From the NCBI GenBank assembly GCA_002069125.1, contig MVZN01000005.1, positions 1-64,000 on the forward strand: DNA of 64,000 nt, given 5' to 3'. The notes below the pieces were generated by a model. The model was not told where the DNA came from and made no database searches. It saw only the letters and a program-made list of their open reading frames with translations. Shown here in pieces: positions 33,331 through 42,868 of this stretch. The first letter of the stretch is position 1; every line of letters starts with the position of its first letter. Position numbers and translations under genes: made by a program. This DNA comes from Spirochaetes bacterium ADurb.BinA120. Its GTDB lineage: Bacteria > Spirochaetota > UBA4802 > UBA5368.

Positions 33331-34082
33331 CTTCCCTCGCCTATTCTCGTCATTATGGCGTCGGGGATCTCATAATTGGAATAAACGTTCTGAACGTCGT
33401 CCTGGTCTTCGAGCTGCTCGATCAGCCTGAGACACTGCTCGGCCTTTTTTTCGTCGAGCGGGATGGTGTTCTGCGGGATGAAGGTGATCTCATGGAGCAC
33501 CAGCCTGTATTGTTTCGCCTGCATAAGGTCGTTCACCTGCGCAAAGCCCTCGGGCGGGGTAATGATTACGATATTGCCGTCTTCGGTCCTCACGTCGTCC
33601 ACCTCGAGGTCGAGAACGAGCTCCATAATCTCGTCCTCGCCCGCCTGGCCGCCCTCAATGATAACCATGCCCTTGCGGTCGAACATGTATGAAACGCAAC
33701 CCGTCTCTCCGAGGTTTCCTCCATTACGCGAGAACAGGGCCCGTATCTCGGGAGTGGTCCGCTTCTTGTTGTCCGTAAGGCAGTGTACCATTATAGCGAC
33801 TCCGCCGGGGCCGTACCCCTCGTAGGCGATCTCCTCGTAGACCACGCCCTCCAGCGTGCCGGTCCCCTTCTTTATCGCGCGCTCTATATTGTCGGCGGGC
33901 ATGTTGTTTTCCCTGGCCTTCATGACTGCCGTGCGAAGGCGCGGATTCGCGTTGATGTCCTCGCCGCCCATTCTCGCCGCGACGGTAATCTCCCGAATTA
34001 TCTTGGTAAAAAGCGCCCCCCTTTTGGAGTCGGTCGAGGCCTTCTTCCTTTTAATTGTGGCCCATTTGGAGTGTCCTGACAT
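33327..34082 (-). CDS. yebC: YebC/PmpR-family protein (TACO1-like)
   Basis: MSGHSKWATIKRKKASTD and RGALFTKIIREITVAAR are the family's N-terminal signature, and 251 residues is the usual length. Family members were called transcription regulators; some (TACO1, YebC2) act on translation of proline-rich stretches. The gene heads the common yebC-ruvC-ruvA operon. Confidence 0.94.
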   Translation of the reverse strand: MSGHSKWATIKRKKASTDSKRGALFTKIIREITVAARMGGEDINANPRLRTAVMKARENNMPADNIERAIKKGTGTLEGVVYEEIAYEGYGPGGVAIMVHCLTDNKKRTTPEIRALFSRNGGNLGETGCVSYMFDRKGMVIIEGGQAGEDEIMELVLDLEVDDVRTEDGNIVIITPPEGFAQVNDLMQAKQYRLVLHEITFIPQNTIPLDEKKAEQCLRLIEQLEDQDDVQNVYSNYEIPDAIMTRIGEGR

Positions 34083-34128
34083 ACGCTACCTCGGTCTTTT
34101 TTCAACCCTGTGGTTCTGATAGAGTTTC

Positions 34129-35454
34129 TCAATAACCCCTGCTAATTTTCAACTGTATTTTTACCATGCGGTCGCGCGCCCCGGACGGATCGTAGTCGAA
34201 AGCGATGCACTCCCTGTAATACCGCATTGCCTCCTGTGGTTTCCCCAGCCGCTCGTAACATTCCGCCATGTTCCAGCGGACCCTTCCGGCGTTAAGCTTG
34301 GAATACGAATAAAGCCCCTCCTTTCGCTCTGTCCGGAGCCTGCTCTCCTCCTCCATTAGAAACTCGTATCGATTATATGTATCGAAGTCCGGTTTTTTAA
34401 AAAGCGAGGATTTGACGCCGCGTATGTCGGAGGCGAGCTTCTCGATCTCGCGGTCCTTTTCCTCAAGCCGCTTTTTAATCCTGTCCTGATAAACGATCGT
34501 TCGGCCGTACAGGTCCGCGGCCTTCTCGAACTCCAGGTCCTTCATGGCCATATCGGCCGAGTATTCGTAGGCCTTCGATCTTCTGAAAATATCGCCCTCC
34601 GGCAGAAGCTCCAGCGCGCGCGACAGGCTGGCCCGCGCCAGGCCCCAGTCACCGGTGCGCTTGAAGGCGAGGTGTCCAAGCGCGAAATGGATGTGGCCGT
34701 CATCCGGTTTTGCCGCCAGGTATTCCCGGTAGAACCGAGCCGTTTCAAGATAGTTGCCTATATCCTCGTTCAGGTTCGCGATCAATAGATAAAGCCCCGG
34801 CTCCTCCAGGCCTTCGCCCTTCCAGCGGACATAGCGCTCCAGGTGAAAGATGGCCTTTTTTCTGTCGGCGGTGCGGTAAAGGGCAATCCCCAGCCTGCGC
34901 GAGTGCTCCCTATTCTCCGGGTTGAGCGCGTAGGCCGCCTCCAGGGCCCGGGCATATGCTCCGGCGTCCCCCCGACCACGGAAAACGTCGGCGATCTCCG
35001 AGAGAATGACATCGTCCTTCCCAGGTTCCGGCTCCTTGAACCTCAGGCACTGACCGTAATGATTGAGCGAGTCGTCGAGACGCCCGAGGCGAAAGAGGCA
35101 TCGCGCGGCGCCGAGATGGAGATTGTGGAGCTCGATGTTGTTTTCTATGAAAAAGCCCTCCGCGGTCCTGTTTCGGTACAGATCGTTGATGTTGATCCGC
35201 TCCTCGAGCCTTTTAGCCGTGATAAAATCAGCGGGTATGCGCCTGTTATCGACTCTTTCATCGTATATAGCGAGCAGCCGTTTGCGTATGACCTCGTAGG
35301 CGCCCGCATAGTCGCCCCGCGAATAGAGCCCCGCGTAATCCGGCGGGGCCGCGCGCGTTACGGCAAGCGGCGCGATGAATAAAAATACCGCTGAAACCGC
35401 CGAAACGACCGCCATGCTTCCCGCAAAGGCCTTCGTTCTAATTTTTCCGTCCAT
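34129..35454 (-). CDS. Exported tetratricopeptide-repeat protein
   Basis: An N-terminal signal or anchor (AVVSAVSAVFLFIAPLAVTRA) leads to repeated helix pairs of TPR type, for example AARCLFRLGRLDDSLNHYGQ, DDGHIHFALGHLAFKRT and AECYERLGKPQEAMRYYREC. A coiled-coil stretch (IKKRLEEKDREIEKLASDI) lies near residue 340. TPR arrays hold protein complexes together; no partner can be inferred. It ends 46 bases before yebC and may be the first gene of that operon. Confidence 0.8.
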   Translation of the reverse strand: MDGKIRTKAFAGSMAVVSAVSAVFLFIAPLAVTRAAPPDYAGLYSRGDYAGAYEVIRKRLLAIYDERVDNRRIPADFITAKRLEERININDLYRNRTAEGFFIENNIELHNLHLGAARCLFRLGRLDDSLNHYGQCLRFKEPEPGKDDVILSEIADVFRGRGDAGAYARALEAAYALNPENREHSRRLGIALYRTADRKKAIFHLERYVRWKGEGLEEPGLYLLIANLNEDIGNYLETARFYREYLAAKPDDGHIHFALGHLAFKRTGDWGLARASLSRALELLPEGDIFRRSKAYEYSADMAMKDLEFEKAADLYGRTIVYQDRIKKRLEEKDREIEKLASDIRGVKSSLFKKPDFDTYNRYEFLMEEESRLRTERKEGLYSYSKLNAGRVRWNMAECYERLGKPQEAMRYYRECIAFDYDPSGARDRMVKIQLKISRGY

Positions 35455-35617
35455 GACCGTACATCCGCTCCAATGCGTATATCTCTGTTATCGGCCCCGC
35501 CATCCGTTGGCTTGACAGCGGTGCGGCCGACTCGAAACCCGCATTTGTTGTATTACCCCGGAGCCCCTGTGAGAATAAAAAAATTTTTCCCCCGGGGAAA
35601 AAAACATTCAAATTTCA

Positions 35618-35646
35618 TTGACAAACACAGGGGGGTACGGTTAATT
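35618..35646 (+). promoter_or_regulatory. Putative promoter of the 5S rRNA gene
   Basis: TTGACA (35618-35623), a 17-base spacer and TTAATT (35641-35646) form a sigma-70-like promoter about 28 bases before the mature 5S end. The region just upstream is A/T-rich (including an A-run near 35600), as for an UP element. A perfect -35 supports independent transcription of 5S. Confidence 0.55.
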
Positions 35647-35673
35647 GCTTTCATTACCGAGAGCAACAATTCT

Positions 35674-35787
<114 letters not shown>

Positions 35788-35810
35788 GGTTGCAATCATA
35801 TGATATCGCG

Positions 35811-35830
35811 AGGACACCTTAGGGTGTCCT
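35811..35830 (+). terminator. Terminator of the 5S gene
   Basis: AGGACACC and GGTGTCCT form a perfect 8-bp stem with a four-base loop, 23 bases after 5S, followed by CCATTATTTC. The T-run is weak but the stem is clear. Confidence 0.6.
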
Positions 35831-35884
35831 CCATTATTTCCAGCCGCCGCTGCCGTTCCCGCTGAATTAAACATAACCCAAAGA

Positions 35885-36200
35885 GCATGAACCCTTATGG
35901 GCGCCATCAAACGGGAAGTGCCTTATGGAAACCTGTAATAATCAGGTTTTCCCGCCCGCCGAAGGCGGGCCGGGAAAAACTAAGTCCTGAGCATGTCGGT
36001 AGTTACGATTCATTGGAACTTCAAAAATTTAATTTTTAAAGGTTCCCTTATTTTAAAAGGGCTTATGGGAGTGAAGCTTTTTCTTTGTGTTAAAATAACC
36101 TCCAGGCATGTTGCTTGCAGGTTTATCATCCTCCCGCAAGCGGGGCAAGCCCCAGTGGGGATGCTTGTTTCAAGTCAGCCCCCTTGAAATTTACGCCTAA
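35885..36200. other. Hairpin-dense intergenic region after 5S rRNA
   Basis: No credible gene lies between 5S and the lipoprotein gene. The stretch holds successive inverted repeats: AACCTG/CAGGTT (35930-35948); TTTTCCCG-CCCGCC paired with GGCGGG-C-CGGGAAAA (35947-35978, 14 bp with one bulge); and a hairpin at 36015-36046 with GGAACTT and AAAAATT arms. A CAAG-CCCC/GGGG-CTTG fold follows near 36150. It could be a small structured RNA, a processed rRNA trailer or a repeat cluster. The 64-codon frame at 35993 has no coding character. Confidence 0.4.
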
Positions 36201-36210
36201 TACGGCGGAA

Positions 36211-36237
36211 GGCGGGTGATTATTTCACCCGCCTTCT
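36211..36237. terminator. Bidirectional terminator-like hairpin
   Basis: AAGGCGGGTGA and TCACCCGCCTT form a perfect 11-bp stem with a TTATT loop. On the plus strand CTATTT follows. It lies 37 bases after the stop of the minus-strand lipoprotein gene and so may end transcripts from both sides. Confidence 0.55.
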
Positions 36238-36273
36238 ATTTGATATCATATACGTCTGAAACTGAACCGCTTC

Positions 36274-36723
36274 TTACTTCGTCGCGCCGCCCTCTACGCT
36301 CGAGCGCAGGCCCTTGCGTTCGATCTGGTACACGATTTCGCAGTTATCGTCTTTATCATACGTGGACCGAACGATCGTTCCGCCCTTCACTACGCCGCTG
36401 AACTCCTTGGCCACCGCGATTCCGGTGGAGGCATAGTCAGCCGCGCCCGCGGCGCCCTCGAGACGCGCACCAACAAATTTCTCGATGATCCTCTTCTCGG
36501 CCATAATAAGGGCCGCTTCCTTGGCGGTTCCCTGGCGCTGGATCTTGTTGGTAAGGCCGGGTTTCGGAACTCCGACGGCGGTTACCCTGAAGATGTCCGG
36601 GGTCACCCATCCCTCGGTGATGAATGTATCGCCCTTAACCTGTCCACCCATCGACTGACCGCCGCATGCGGTAAAAGCGATACCGACAGCCAGAATCAGG
36701 GCCAACGTTACAACCTTTTTCAT
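36274..36723 (-). CDS. LPP20-like putative lipoprotein
   Basis: ATG 36723 has AAGGAGG at ideal spacing; the upstream extension to 36810 is spurious. The 149-residue product starts MKKVVTLALILAVGIAFTAC, a lipoprotein signal with Phe at -3. The body has GTAKEAALIMAEKRIIEKFV and a C-terminal strand CEIVYQIERKGLR, the helix-strand pattern of LPP20/FlgT-N-like domains. Such proteins sit at the outer membrane; their function is mostly unknown. The strong ribosome site suggests high expression. Confidence 0.7.
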   Translation of the reverse strand: MKKVVTLALILAVGIAFTACGGQSMGGQVKGDTFITEGWVTPDIFRVTAVGVPKPGLTNKIQRQGTAKEAALIMAEKRIIEKFVGARLEGAAGAADYASTGIAVAKEFSGVVKGGTIVRSTYDKDDNCEIVYQIERKGLRSSVEGGATK

Positions 36724-36967
36724 AGAAAATCCTCCTTGGAATTTTAAGGGGTCTCCCCCAATTTGATTTTTATTATTCTTGTGCGGGTCAACGAACTTGC
36801 CGCAACTCAAACGCGGCGTTCATTGCCCCTAATATTAATAGCGTTACAGGCCAAAGTCAATAGAAAAACCAACATTTTCGTTCGGCCTGATTTTTTTTAA
36901 AAATAAACAATAATAATTATTTGTTCTAAAGTGTTCTAAAAGCGGTCGCCCGCGGCCCATAGGCCAT

Positions 36968-37501
36968 TCAATCGTCCCCCAGCTCGCTGAGCAGCGCCAT
37001 CTCCAGAAGCACACACAGTATGGCCAGGTTAAGGAGCAGCCAGATGAATCCAAGCTCCTTGGTCGTCGCCCACACATACATGAGCGCGGCCCCGTTGCCG
37101 GAGCCAAAACCTATCAGCATAAGCCCCGCGTACCGGACGATAAAATTTGCGACATCGTCGCGGTAGTACTCGCTGGCCTCTACTCGTGCGCTGGCAAACC
37201 GTTCGCGTACGATCGGCAGCACCAGATAGAGTATCACGAAAAGCGCGCACGAGTTGAAGAATAGGTTATTGGCCATAAAGGGAAACGCGACGCCCAATAG
37301 CGCCGCCGCCAGGAACACGAGGAGAAAACGTCCCGGGGAGTACCTGTCGGCGAGCTTCCCAAGGGAGCCGGTTATAAATGGAAGAACGCTCGTGATCTCC
37401 TCCCGGGTATAGACGTCCTTGCTCGATATGAGTGTCACGTAATAGCCGACCGAAAGAAGAAAGAGCACGAAAACGACAAAGACCATTAGAAGGTACAGCA
37501 T
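36968..37501 (-). CDS. Integral membrane protein of unknown function
   Basis: ATG 37501 is preceded by GGAGGG at eight bases. The 177 residues form about five hydrophobic segments (YLLMVFVVFVLFLLSVGYYV, FLLVFLAAALLGVAFPFMA, SCALFVILYLVLPIV, YAGLMLIGFGSGNGAALMYV, FIWLLLNLAILCVLLEMALL). I do not recognise the family. It follows purN on the same strand after 76 bases and may be the last gene of that operon. Confidence 0.65.
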   Translation of the reverse strand: MLYLLMVFVVFVLFLLSVGYYVTLISSKDVYTREEITSVLPFITGSLGKLADRYSPGRFLLVFLAAALLGVAFPFMANNLFFNSCALFVILYLVLPIVRERFASARVEASEYYRDDVANFIVRYAGLMLIGFGSGNGAALMYVWATTKELGFIWLLLNLAILCVLLEMALLSELGDD

Positions 37502-37577
37502 TCCGCATCCCTCCGAGCGCGAGATGTCCAACCGGCGGATATTATGCCACCCGGGCCCCGCTCGTAGCAAGAATATT

Positions 37578-38189
37578 TTATCGCTTTATTATCACCTTCC
37601 TTCCGCGCATCGAAAGGCGCCCCTCGCAGAAAAGCCGCACAGACTCCGGGAGGATGACATGCTCCTCGCGGAGTATCCGGGCGGAGAGGCTTTCGACGCT
37701 GTCCTCCGGAAGGACCGGCACCGCGGCCTGGATGATGATGGGACCCGTATCCACGCCCTCATCGATGAAATGGGTGGTGCATCCGCTCATCTTCACGCCG
37801 TACTCCAGCGCCTGTTTCTGGGCGTTTACACCCGGAAAGGCCGGGAGCAGCGCCGGATGCACATTCACGATCGCGTTTTTAAACTCCCTGATGATGTAGG
37901 GCGTGAGGATCCTCATATATCCGGCCGCCACCACAAGGTCGGTCCCGTGCTTCCTGAGGAGCCCCACTATGGCCTCCTCGTGTGATCTTCGGTCCGCAAA
38001 GGGCTTCGGATCGACGAAATAGGATTTAATCCCGAATTCATCCGCTATCGCGAAAGCGCCCGCCCCTTTTTTGTCACAAATCAAAATTCCGGGGTTCGCC
38101 CGAATATGGCCGTCGCGAATCCTCTCCATCACCGCCCTGAAGTTGGATCCCCTGCCCGATGCCAGAAACGATACCACCTTTTTCTTCAT
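37578..38189 (-). CDS. purN: Phosphoribosylglycinamide formyltransferase
   Basis: PurN formylates GAR in purine synthesis with 10-formyl-THF. VVSFLASGRGSNFRAVM, VVAAGYMRILTPYII, the catalytic NVHPALLPAFPG and GCTTHFIDEGVDTGPII are all present. I start at ATG 38189 (MKKKVVSFL), the usual start of the family. The longer form from 38243 overlaps the upstream stop and has no better ribosome site. 203 residues. Confidence 0.94.
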   Translation of the reverse strand: MKKKVVSFLASGRGSNFRAVMERIRDGHIRANPGILICDKKGAGAFAIADEFGIKSYFVDPKPFADRRSHEEAIVGLLRKHGTDLVVAAGYMRILTPYIIREFKNAIVNVHPALLPAFPGVNAQKQALEYGVKMSGCTTHFIDEGVDTGPIIIQAAVPVLPEDSVESLSARILREEHVILPESVRLFCEGRLSMRGRKVIIKR

Positions 38190-38239
38190 TCGATAACCAG
38201 CTCCCTTTAAATCGCTCCGCGCGCCCGCAGGCTTCACGG

Positions 38240-39235
38240 TCATATCATAAGCCCCCTTATCGCGCCGTCCTCGGCCGGCACGCCCGCCGGGACCTCCCCC
38301 TGGCGGACCCCCCTCCTGAAAAGCGTCAGCGGATCGCCCGATCCCGACGGCCTGCCGTAGCGGGCCGCCACCGACGCGATAAAACGGATATCATCGTCCC
38401 CGAGCCCGCCGCACGCGAATACCACCGGCCCCTTGAACAGCGGGACCAACAGGGCGTCCGCGCCGGAGCCGTACTTCTCCAACTCGGCGTTCTCCGTCTC
38501 GTTTCGGCCCACAATGAGCTTTAGGTCCTCCCGGACTCGAAGGTGCCTTCCAAGCGAAAGAAGATAGACGTCGGTCATGTCGAAATCGGGAACTCGCTCC
38601 AGGAGGTCGCGCACCCTGCGGGCTATCTGCACATCGGTAAACAGACAGCCCCCCGCGGGAGAGGCGTACTCGACGATACCCATCCTGCGCGCGAGGTCCA
38701 TCTGCGCAAAGCGGCCGCGCCCGCTGATGCCCATCAGGCGTTCGCGGTCCACCAACCCCTCGCGTTCGGGAATGGTGGGAGGTAGAAGCCTCGCCGAGAG
38801 AGGCCTTAGGAGCCGCCCCTTAAGGCCCGACTGGGTCTCGATGTGTCTCATCATGTGCTTCGTCTGGGACATCGGGCGCTGGCCGACAACCTCGCCCGTA
38901 GCCACGAAGTCGGCCCCCTCCGACTCCATGAGCTCCCCGGCCTTTCGTATAAAATAGATCTTGCAATCGATGCATGGATTGCTCCGTTTTCCATATCCGT
39001 GCGGTGGGTTCCTTACCATCTCCATGTATTCCCTTCCCAGGCGGAAGAAGCGGAGGGGGATGCCGTTGTCACGCGCGTAAGCGGCCTGGGGGCTCTCCTC
39101 TGGACGGTAATCGGGGGCGGCGAACGGAAGGACGAACATGATCCCCTCAACTTCCACGCCCTGCTCCATTAGCAGCCTTCCGGCCAGAAGGCTGTCGAGC
39201 CCCCCCGAATACAGGAGGATGCCCCGGGGCGCCAT
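38240..39235 (-). CDS. ThiI/MnmA-like PP-loop tRNA thiolation enzyme
   Basis: The N-terminal PP-loop ILLYSGGLDSLLAGRLL and the later SNPCIDCKIYFIRKAGELM and FVATGEVVGQRPMSQ match a bacterial group usually annotated as a thiouridylase or ThiI-like protein. A second cysteine in GGCLFTD could pair with the CxxC to carry sulfur. The C-terminal 130 residues (LGRHLRVREDLKLIVGRNE) are a separate domain. The ATG at 39235 begins two bases after the moeA stop. The target base is not certain (s4U8 or s2U34). Confidence 0.75.
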   Translation of the reverse strand: MAPRGILLYSGGLDSLLAGRLLMEQGVEVEGIMFVLPFAAPDYRPEESPQAAYARDNGIPLRFFRLGREYMEMVRNPPHGYGKRSNPCIDCKIYFIRKAGELMESEGADFVATGEVVGQRPMSQTKHMMRHIETQSGLKGRLLRPLSARLLPPTIPEREGLVDRERLMGISGRGRFAQMDLARRMGIVEYASPAGGCLFTDVQIARRVRDLLERVPDFDMTDVYLLSLGRHLRVREDLKLIVGRNETENAELEKYGSGADALLVPLFKGPVVFACGGLGDDDIRFIASVAARYGRPSGSGDPLTLFRRGVRQGEVPAGVPAEDGAIRGLMI

Positions 39236-39237
39236 CG

Positions 39238-40488
39238 TCAGACCTCTTCGTGTTCTATAAGCTGCACGAGCACCGCCTCCCCGGCGCGAACGACGCCCAC
39301 ATCCTCCGGAATGATGATGAGGCAATTCGCGTCGCTCATGGACCTCAGGATACCGGAACCCTGGGGGCCCGTAGACGACACCGCAAACAGGCCGTTCTTC
39401 AGGCTGAAAACGCCCCGGATAAAATGCGTGCGTCCGGTCTTCTTTCTAATCTCCTCGGTCAGGGTCGCGCGCACAAGCGGCTTGTCGATGCGAAGCGCTC
39501 CCGTCATGCGAAGGAGCGCCGGTCGGACGAACTGAAGAAAGGACACCATTGTCGAAACCGGGTTCCCGGGAAGGCCGAAGAAGAGCGTTTTGCCGCGCCT
39601 TCCGAAAACGCACGGCTTGCCGGGCTTCATGCGTATCGTATCTATCATTATCCCGACTCCGAGCCCGGCCAGGGCATCCGATACGAAATCGTACCGGCCC
39701 ATGGAGACGCCCCCGGTGGTCACCACCACGTCGGACTCCATTGCCTCCTCCAGAATAGCCGTCGTCGCCTCCCTATTATCGGGAGCAATTCCCATATAGC
39801 GGGGTATCCCCCCGTATTTGACAATCTCCGAGTACAGCGTATACGCGTTGCTGTTTCGGATCTGGCCGTTTTTAAGCTCCGCGCCAAGGTCTACGATCTC
39901 GTCTCCGGTGGACAGTATTGCCACCTCGGGCCTTCGGGATACCGGCACGAAGGTGCTGTTTAGAGAGGCAAGAAGGCCCATCTCGGCCGAGCCGAGGCGC
40001 ACGCCCTTTGACAGGGCGATATCGCCTTTCCGCAAATCCTCTCCCGCACGCCTTATGTTCTCGCCGGGAGGGAAGCCGCGAAAAATCAGTACATGGCCAT
40101 CGCCCTCGGCCGTATCCTCGAACTGCGCCACGGAATCGGCTCCATGCGGCACGGGAGCCCCCGTCATTATGCGCACCGCGCGCCCGGGCGCGACATCGGG
40201 AAGCGTCACGGCATGTCCGGCCTTTATCTCTCCGCACACCGCAAGCCGTACGGGCCTTTCCCTCGACGCGCCCTCCGTGTCCGAGGCCACAATCGCGTAT
40301 CCGTCCATCGCCGAATTGTCCACTGCGGGTATATTGACGCCGGAAATGATATCTCGGGAAAGCACCCTGCCCGGCGCGTCGAAGAGCGGGACCATCTCCG
40401 AGGAAAGGGAAGGGGTGTGCGAGAGAATGATCTCTTTCGCTTCCTCGACCGAAACCATTGAGGTTTTGCCTGCCATCATGTTTTCCAT
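39238..40488 (-). CDS. moeA: Molybdopterin molybdotransferase
   Basis: MoeA inserts molybdate into adenylylated molybdopterin. Signatures are PAVDNSAMDGYAIV, GRAVRIMTGAPVPHGADSV, LSTGDEIVDLG, VVTTGGVSMGRYD and FGLPGNPVSTMVSF. At 416 residues it has all four domains. The true start may be ATG 40479 or 40476; all overlap the end of the sigma-factor gene. A MoaD-like protein is encoded 10 kb away. Confidence 0.93.
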   Translation of the reverse strand: MENMMAGKTSMVSVEEAKEIILSHTPSLSSEMVPLFDAPGRVLSRDIISGVNIPAVDNSAMDGYAIVASDTEGASRERPVRLAVCGEIKAGHAVTLPDVAPGRAVRIMTGAPVPHGADSVAQFEDTAEGDGHVLIFRGFPPGENIRRAGEDLRKGDIALSKGVRLGSAEMGLLASLNSTFVPVSRRPEVAILSTGDEIVDLGAELKNGQIRNSNAYTLYSEIVKYGGIPRYMGIAPDNREATTAILEEAMESDVVVTTGGVSMGRYDFVSDALAGLGVGIMIDTIRMKPGKPCVFGRRGKTLFFGLPGNPVSTMVSFLQFVRPALLRMTGALRIDKPLVRATLTEEIRKKTGRTHFIRGVFSLKNGLFAVSSTGPQGSGILRSMSDANCLIIIPEDVGVVRAGEAVLVQLIEHEEV

Positions 40489-41060
40489 TCCCTTGTCAGC
40501 GGGCTTCGAGCCGCGACCCTCCAGTCGCCGATCCGCCTTTCCAGTTTTGCGCGCAGTATTCCCATGGCCTCCCGCTCTATCCTTGACACATGGTATTTGG
40601 ACAGGCTGGTTTCGCGAACGACATCCACCAGGTTCATGTCCTCCATGCCCCTCTTTACGATGACCTCCCGGCTCCTCTCCGGGAGCTCGTTTAGGGTGTC
40701 CCTCAGCGTGGAGATCACCTCCCCCTCGATATAAACGCTCTCCACATCCCGGTAGAACCGTTCGTTAAGGCAGACATCCTGAAACACTATATCATCAAAA
40801 CGGGCATTCTGCCGTAATTTTTTGCGCAGGAGGTCATAGGCCATGTTCCTCGCCATTTTAAAAAGAAAAAAACCGGTCTCGTCCATGGAGATATCGAATA
40901 CGATGCGGCGTTCGAATATTTTGAGGAATAGATCGTGCACCAGCTCCTGGGCCGTATCCTCGTCCCCTATGATCCGTGAGACATACCGCAGCAGCCTGGC
41001 GGCGTAAGTCTCGTAGTATCCGGTAAATATCCTGTCGAATTCGATGTCCTGGTATTCCAT
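40476..41060 (-). CDS. ECF-type RNA polymerase sigma factor
   Basis: Region 2 (EDTAQELVHDLFLKIFERR, FFLFKMARNMAYDLLRKK) and region 4 (LPERSREVIVKRGMEDMNLV, SLSKYHVSRIEREAMGILRA) lie in 194 residues with no region 3, which defines an ECF sigma. No anti-sigma gene is adjacent; the neighbours are a sodium symporter upstream and moeA downstream, overlapping by 13 bases. Its regulon is unknown. Confidence 0.88.
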   Translation of the reverse strand: MEYQDIEFDRIFTGYYETYAARLLRYVSRIIGDEDTAQELVHDLFLKIFERRIVFDISMDETGFFLFKMARNMAYDLLRKKLRQNARFDDIVFQDVCLNERFYRDVESVYIEGEVISTLRDTLNELPERSREVIVKRGMEDMNLVDVVRETSLSKYHVSRIEREAMGILRAKLERRIGDWRVAARSPLTREWKT

Positions 41061-41093
41061 TTCTATAAAATCCGGCGTGTTTATTTGCGGGCT

Positions 41094-42848
41094 TCAGGCG
41101 GGATGGTCCCGGCCTTTCCTCAGGCGCCGGGCCATAAACGCGAAAAGACAGGCGGCCGCCCCCGCCAGGGCCAGGCCCGCGCCGTAATCTCCGAAGACGA
41201 TGTTCCCTATCGCGAAGAGGGCGATATATATGAGAAGAATTCCGATCAGCCAGTTTAGAGCAAGCCCGGCGAGCGATTCACCGGCGGCGCTCATCCCCTC
41301 CGCCTCCCTGATCCGCCTCCAGCCCGGTCCGCCCGGATAAACCCTGCGGTAGAACGCGGCGAGGGTCTTGGGATCGGTCGGCCTGGTAAGAAACGTAGCC
41401 GCCAGCCAGACGACGGTGGTAAGCGCGACTATGAAAAACAGGCTCTCCGGGAAGGCCATCCCGAACGCAAAGTGCGCGAGGGCGAAACCCGCAAACGGCG
41501 CGAGCATCGCCGTTATCTCGGACCAGGCGTTGACGCGCCACCAGTACCAGCGAAGAATCAGGACCAGGCCAAGGCCCGCCCCGCACTCGATGATGAAGGC
41601 CCACGCCCCCGAGATCGAATCTATCACCAGCACGAGAAGGCTCGAGATCACCATGAGGGCCAGGGTGGCCAGGCGCGAGACCGTTACATAGTGCCGTTCC
41701 CCGGCATCGCGGACGATAAACCTCCGGTACAGGTCGTTGATCAGATACGAGCTTCCCCAGTTGAGGTGCGTCGAGATGGTCGACATATAGGCCGCCAGGA
41801 AGGCCGCCACCACAAGCCCGAGGAGCCCCGGCGGCAGGCAGTCCCTCATCGCAAGGACAAAACCGGTCTTTTTTTCGGCCAGAGGCAGGTCCGGATAGAG
41901 CACAAGGCTCGCCAGGGCGACAACGATCCACGGCCACGGGCGTAGCGCGTAATGCGCGATACTGAACCACAGGGCCGCAAGGAGCGAATGGCGCTCGTCG
42001 CGCGCCGCCATCATCTTCTGCGCGACGTATCCCCCTCCGCCCGGTTCCGCGCCGGGATACCAGGAGGCCCACCACTGCACGGCCATGTGCGCGAGAAAGG
42101 CGCTGAAGGAAACCGCCATGATCCCCTGCGCGGCATAGCCCCCCGCAGAACCTATCCCCGGGAAGAAGGAAAACACCCGCGGTGGAAGCGAAGCCTTAAG
42201 TCCCGCCACCCCTCCCACCTCGGGAAGGCCGAGGACCTTTACGGCCAGCACTATGCAGCCGGTCATGGCGATGATGAACTGGAAGAAGTCGGTGACGGCG
42301 ACCCCCCATTGCCCCGCGACCGCCGAGTAGACGCCCACCAGGAGCATGCAGGCCATGACGGCATAGAGCATAAAGGAACGGTCCACCGCGAAAATGACGC
42401 CGAGGATTTCCGCCAGCGCGACGTTCACCCAGCCCATTATAACGCAGTTCATAAAGACGCCCAAATACACCGCCTTGAATCCGCGCAGAAAGGCGGCCGG
42501 GGCGCCGGAATAGCGCATCTCGATGAATTCGACGTCGGTCATTATTCCGGCGCGGCGCCAGAGCTTCGCGAAGAAAAATACGGTGAGAACGCTCCCGGCC
42601 ACCATGTTCCACCAGAGCCAGTTGCCGGCGATCCCCTTGCCCGCCACAAGCTCCGTAACCGCGAGCGGCGTATCCGCGGCGAATGTAGTGGCGACCATCG
42701 CCGTTCCGGCAATCCACCATGGCAGCCGGCGGCCCGACAGGAAGAACTCCTCGGTATTCCGCCCCGCGCGGCGGGAATAGTAAAGGCATATCGCGAGGCT
42801 TACGGCAAAATACAGGAGGATGATCGCATTATCGAGCGCATGAAGCAT
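41094..42848 (-). CDS. Sodium:solute symporter family transporter
   Basis: The 584-residue protein has about 13-14 hydrophobic segments. RNTEEFFLSGRRLPWWIAG, ATTFAADTPLAVTELVAG and YMSTISTHLNWGSSYLINDL belong to the SSS family, in a branch close to the large transporters of unknown substrate rather than PutP. It starts 20 bases after the CheX-like gene and ends 33 bases before the sigma gene, so it is probably co-transcribed with them. Confidence 0.85.
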   Translation of the reverse strand: MLHALDNAIILLYFAVSLAICLYYSRRAGRNTEEFFLSGRRLPWWIAGTAMVATTFAADTPLAVTELVAGKGIAGNWLWWNMVAGSVLTVFFFAKLWRRAGIMTDVEFIEMRYSGAPAAFLRGFKAVYLGVFMNCVIMGWVNVALAEILGVIFAVDRSFMLYAVMACMLLVGVYSAVAGQWGVAVTDFFQFIIAMTGCIVLAVKVLGLPEVGGVAGLKASLPPRVFSFFPGIGSAGGYAAQGIMAVSFSAFLAHMAVQWWASWYPGAEPGGGGYVAQKMMAARDERHSLLAALWFSIAHYALRPWPWIVVALASLVLYPDLPLAEKKTGFVLAMRDCLPPGLLGLVVAAFLAAYMSTISTHLNWGSSYLINDLYRRFIVRDAGERHYVTVSRLATLALMVISSLLVLVIDSISGAWAFIIECGAGLGLVLILRWYWWRVNAWSEITAMLAPFAGFALAHFAFGMAFPESLFFIVALTTVVWLAATFLTRPTDPKTLAAFYRRVYPGGPGWRRIREAEGMSAAGESLAGLALNWLIGILLIYIALFAIGNIVFGDYGAGLALAGAAACLFAFMARRLRKGRDHPA

Positions 42849-42868
42849 CTTTGCGGTTCTCTGTCACG

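Noticed and set aside
35993-36187. 64-codon frame after the 5S gene
   Set aside because: No ribosome site, no domain, and it crosses the hairpin region.
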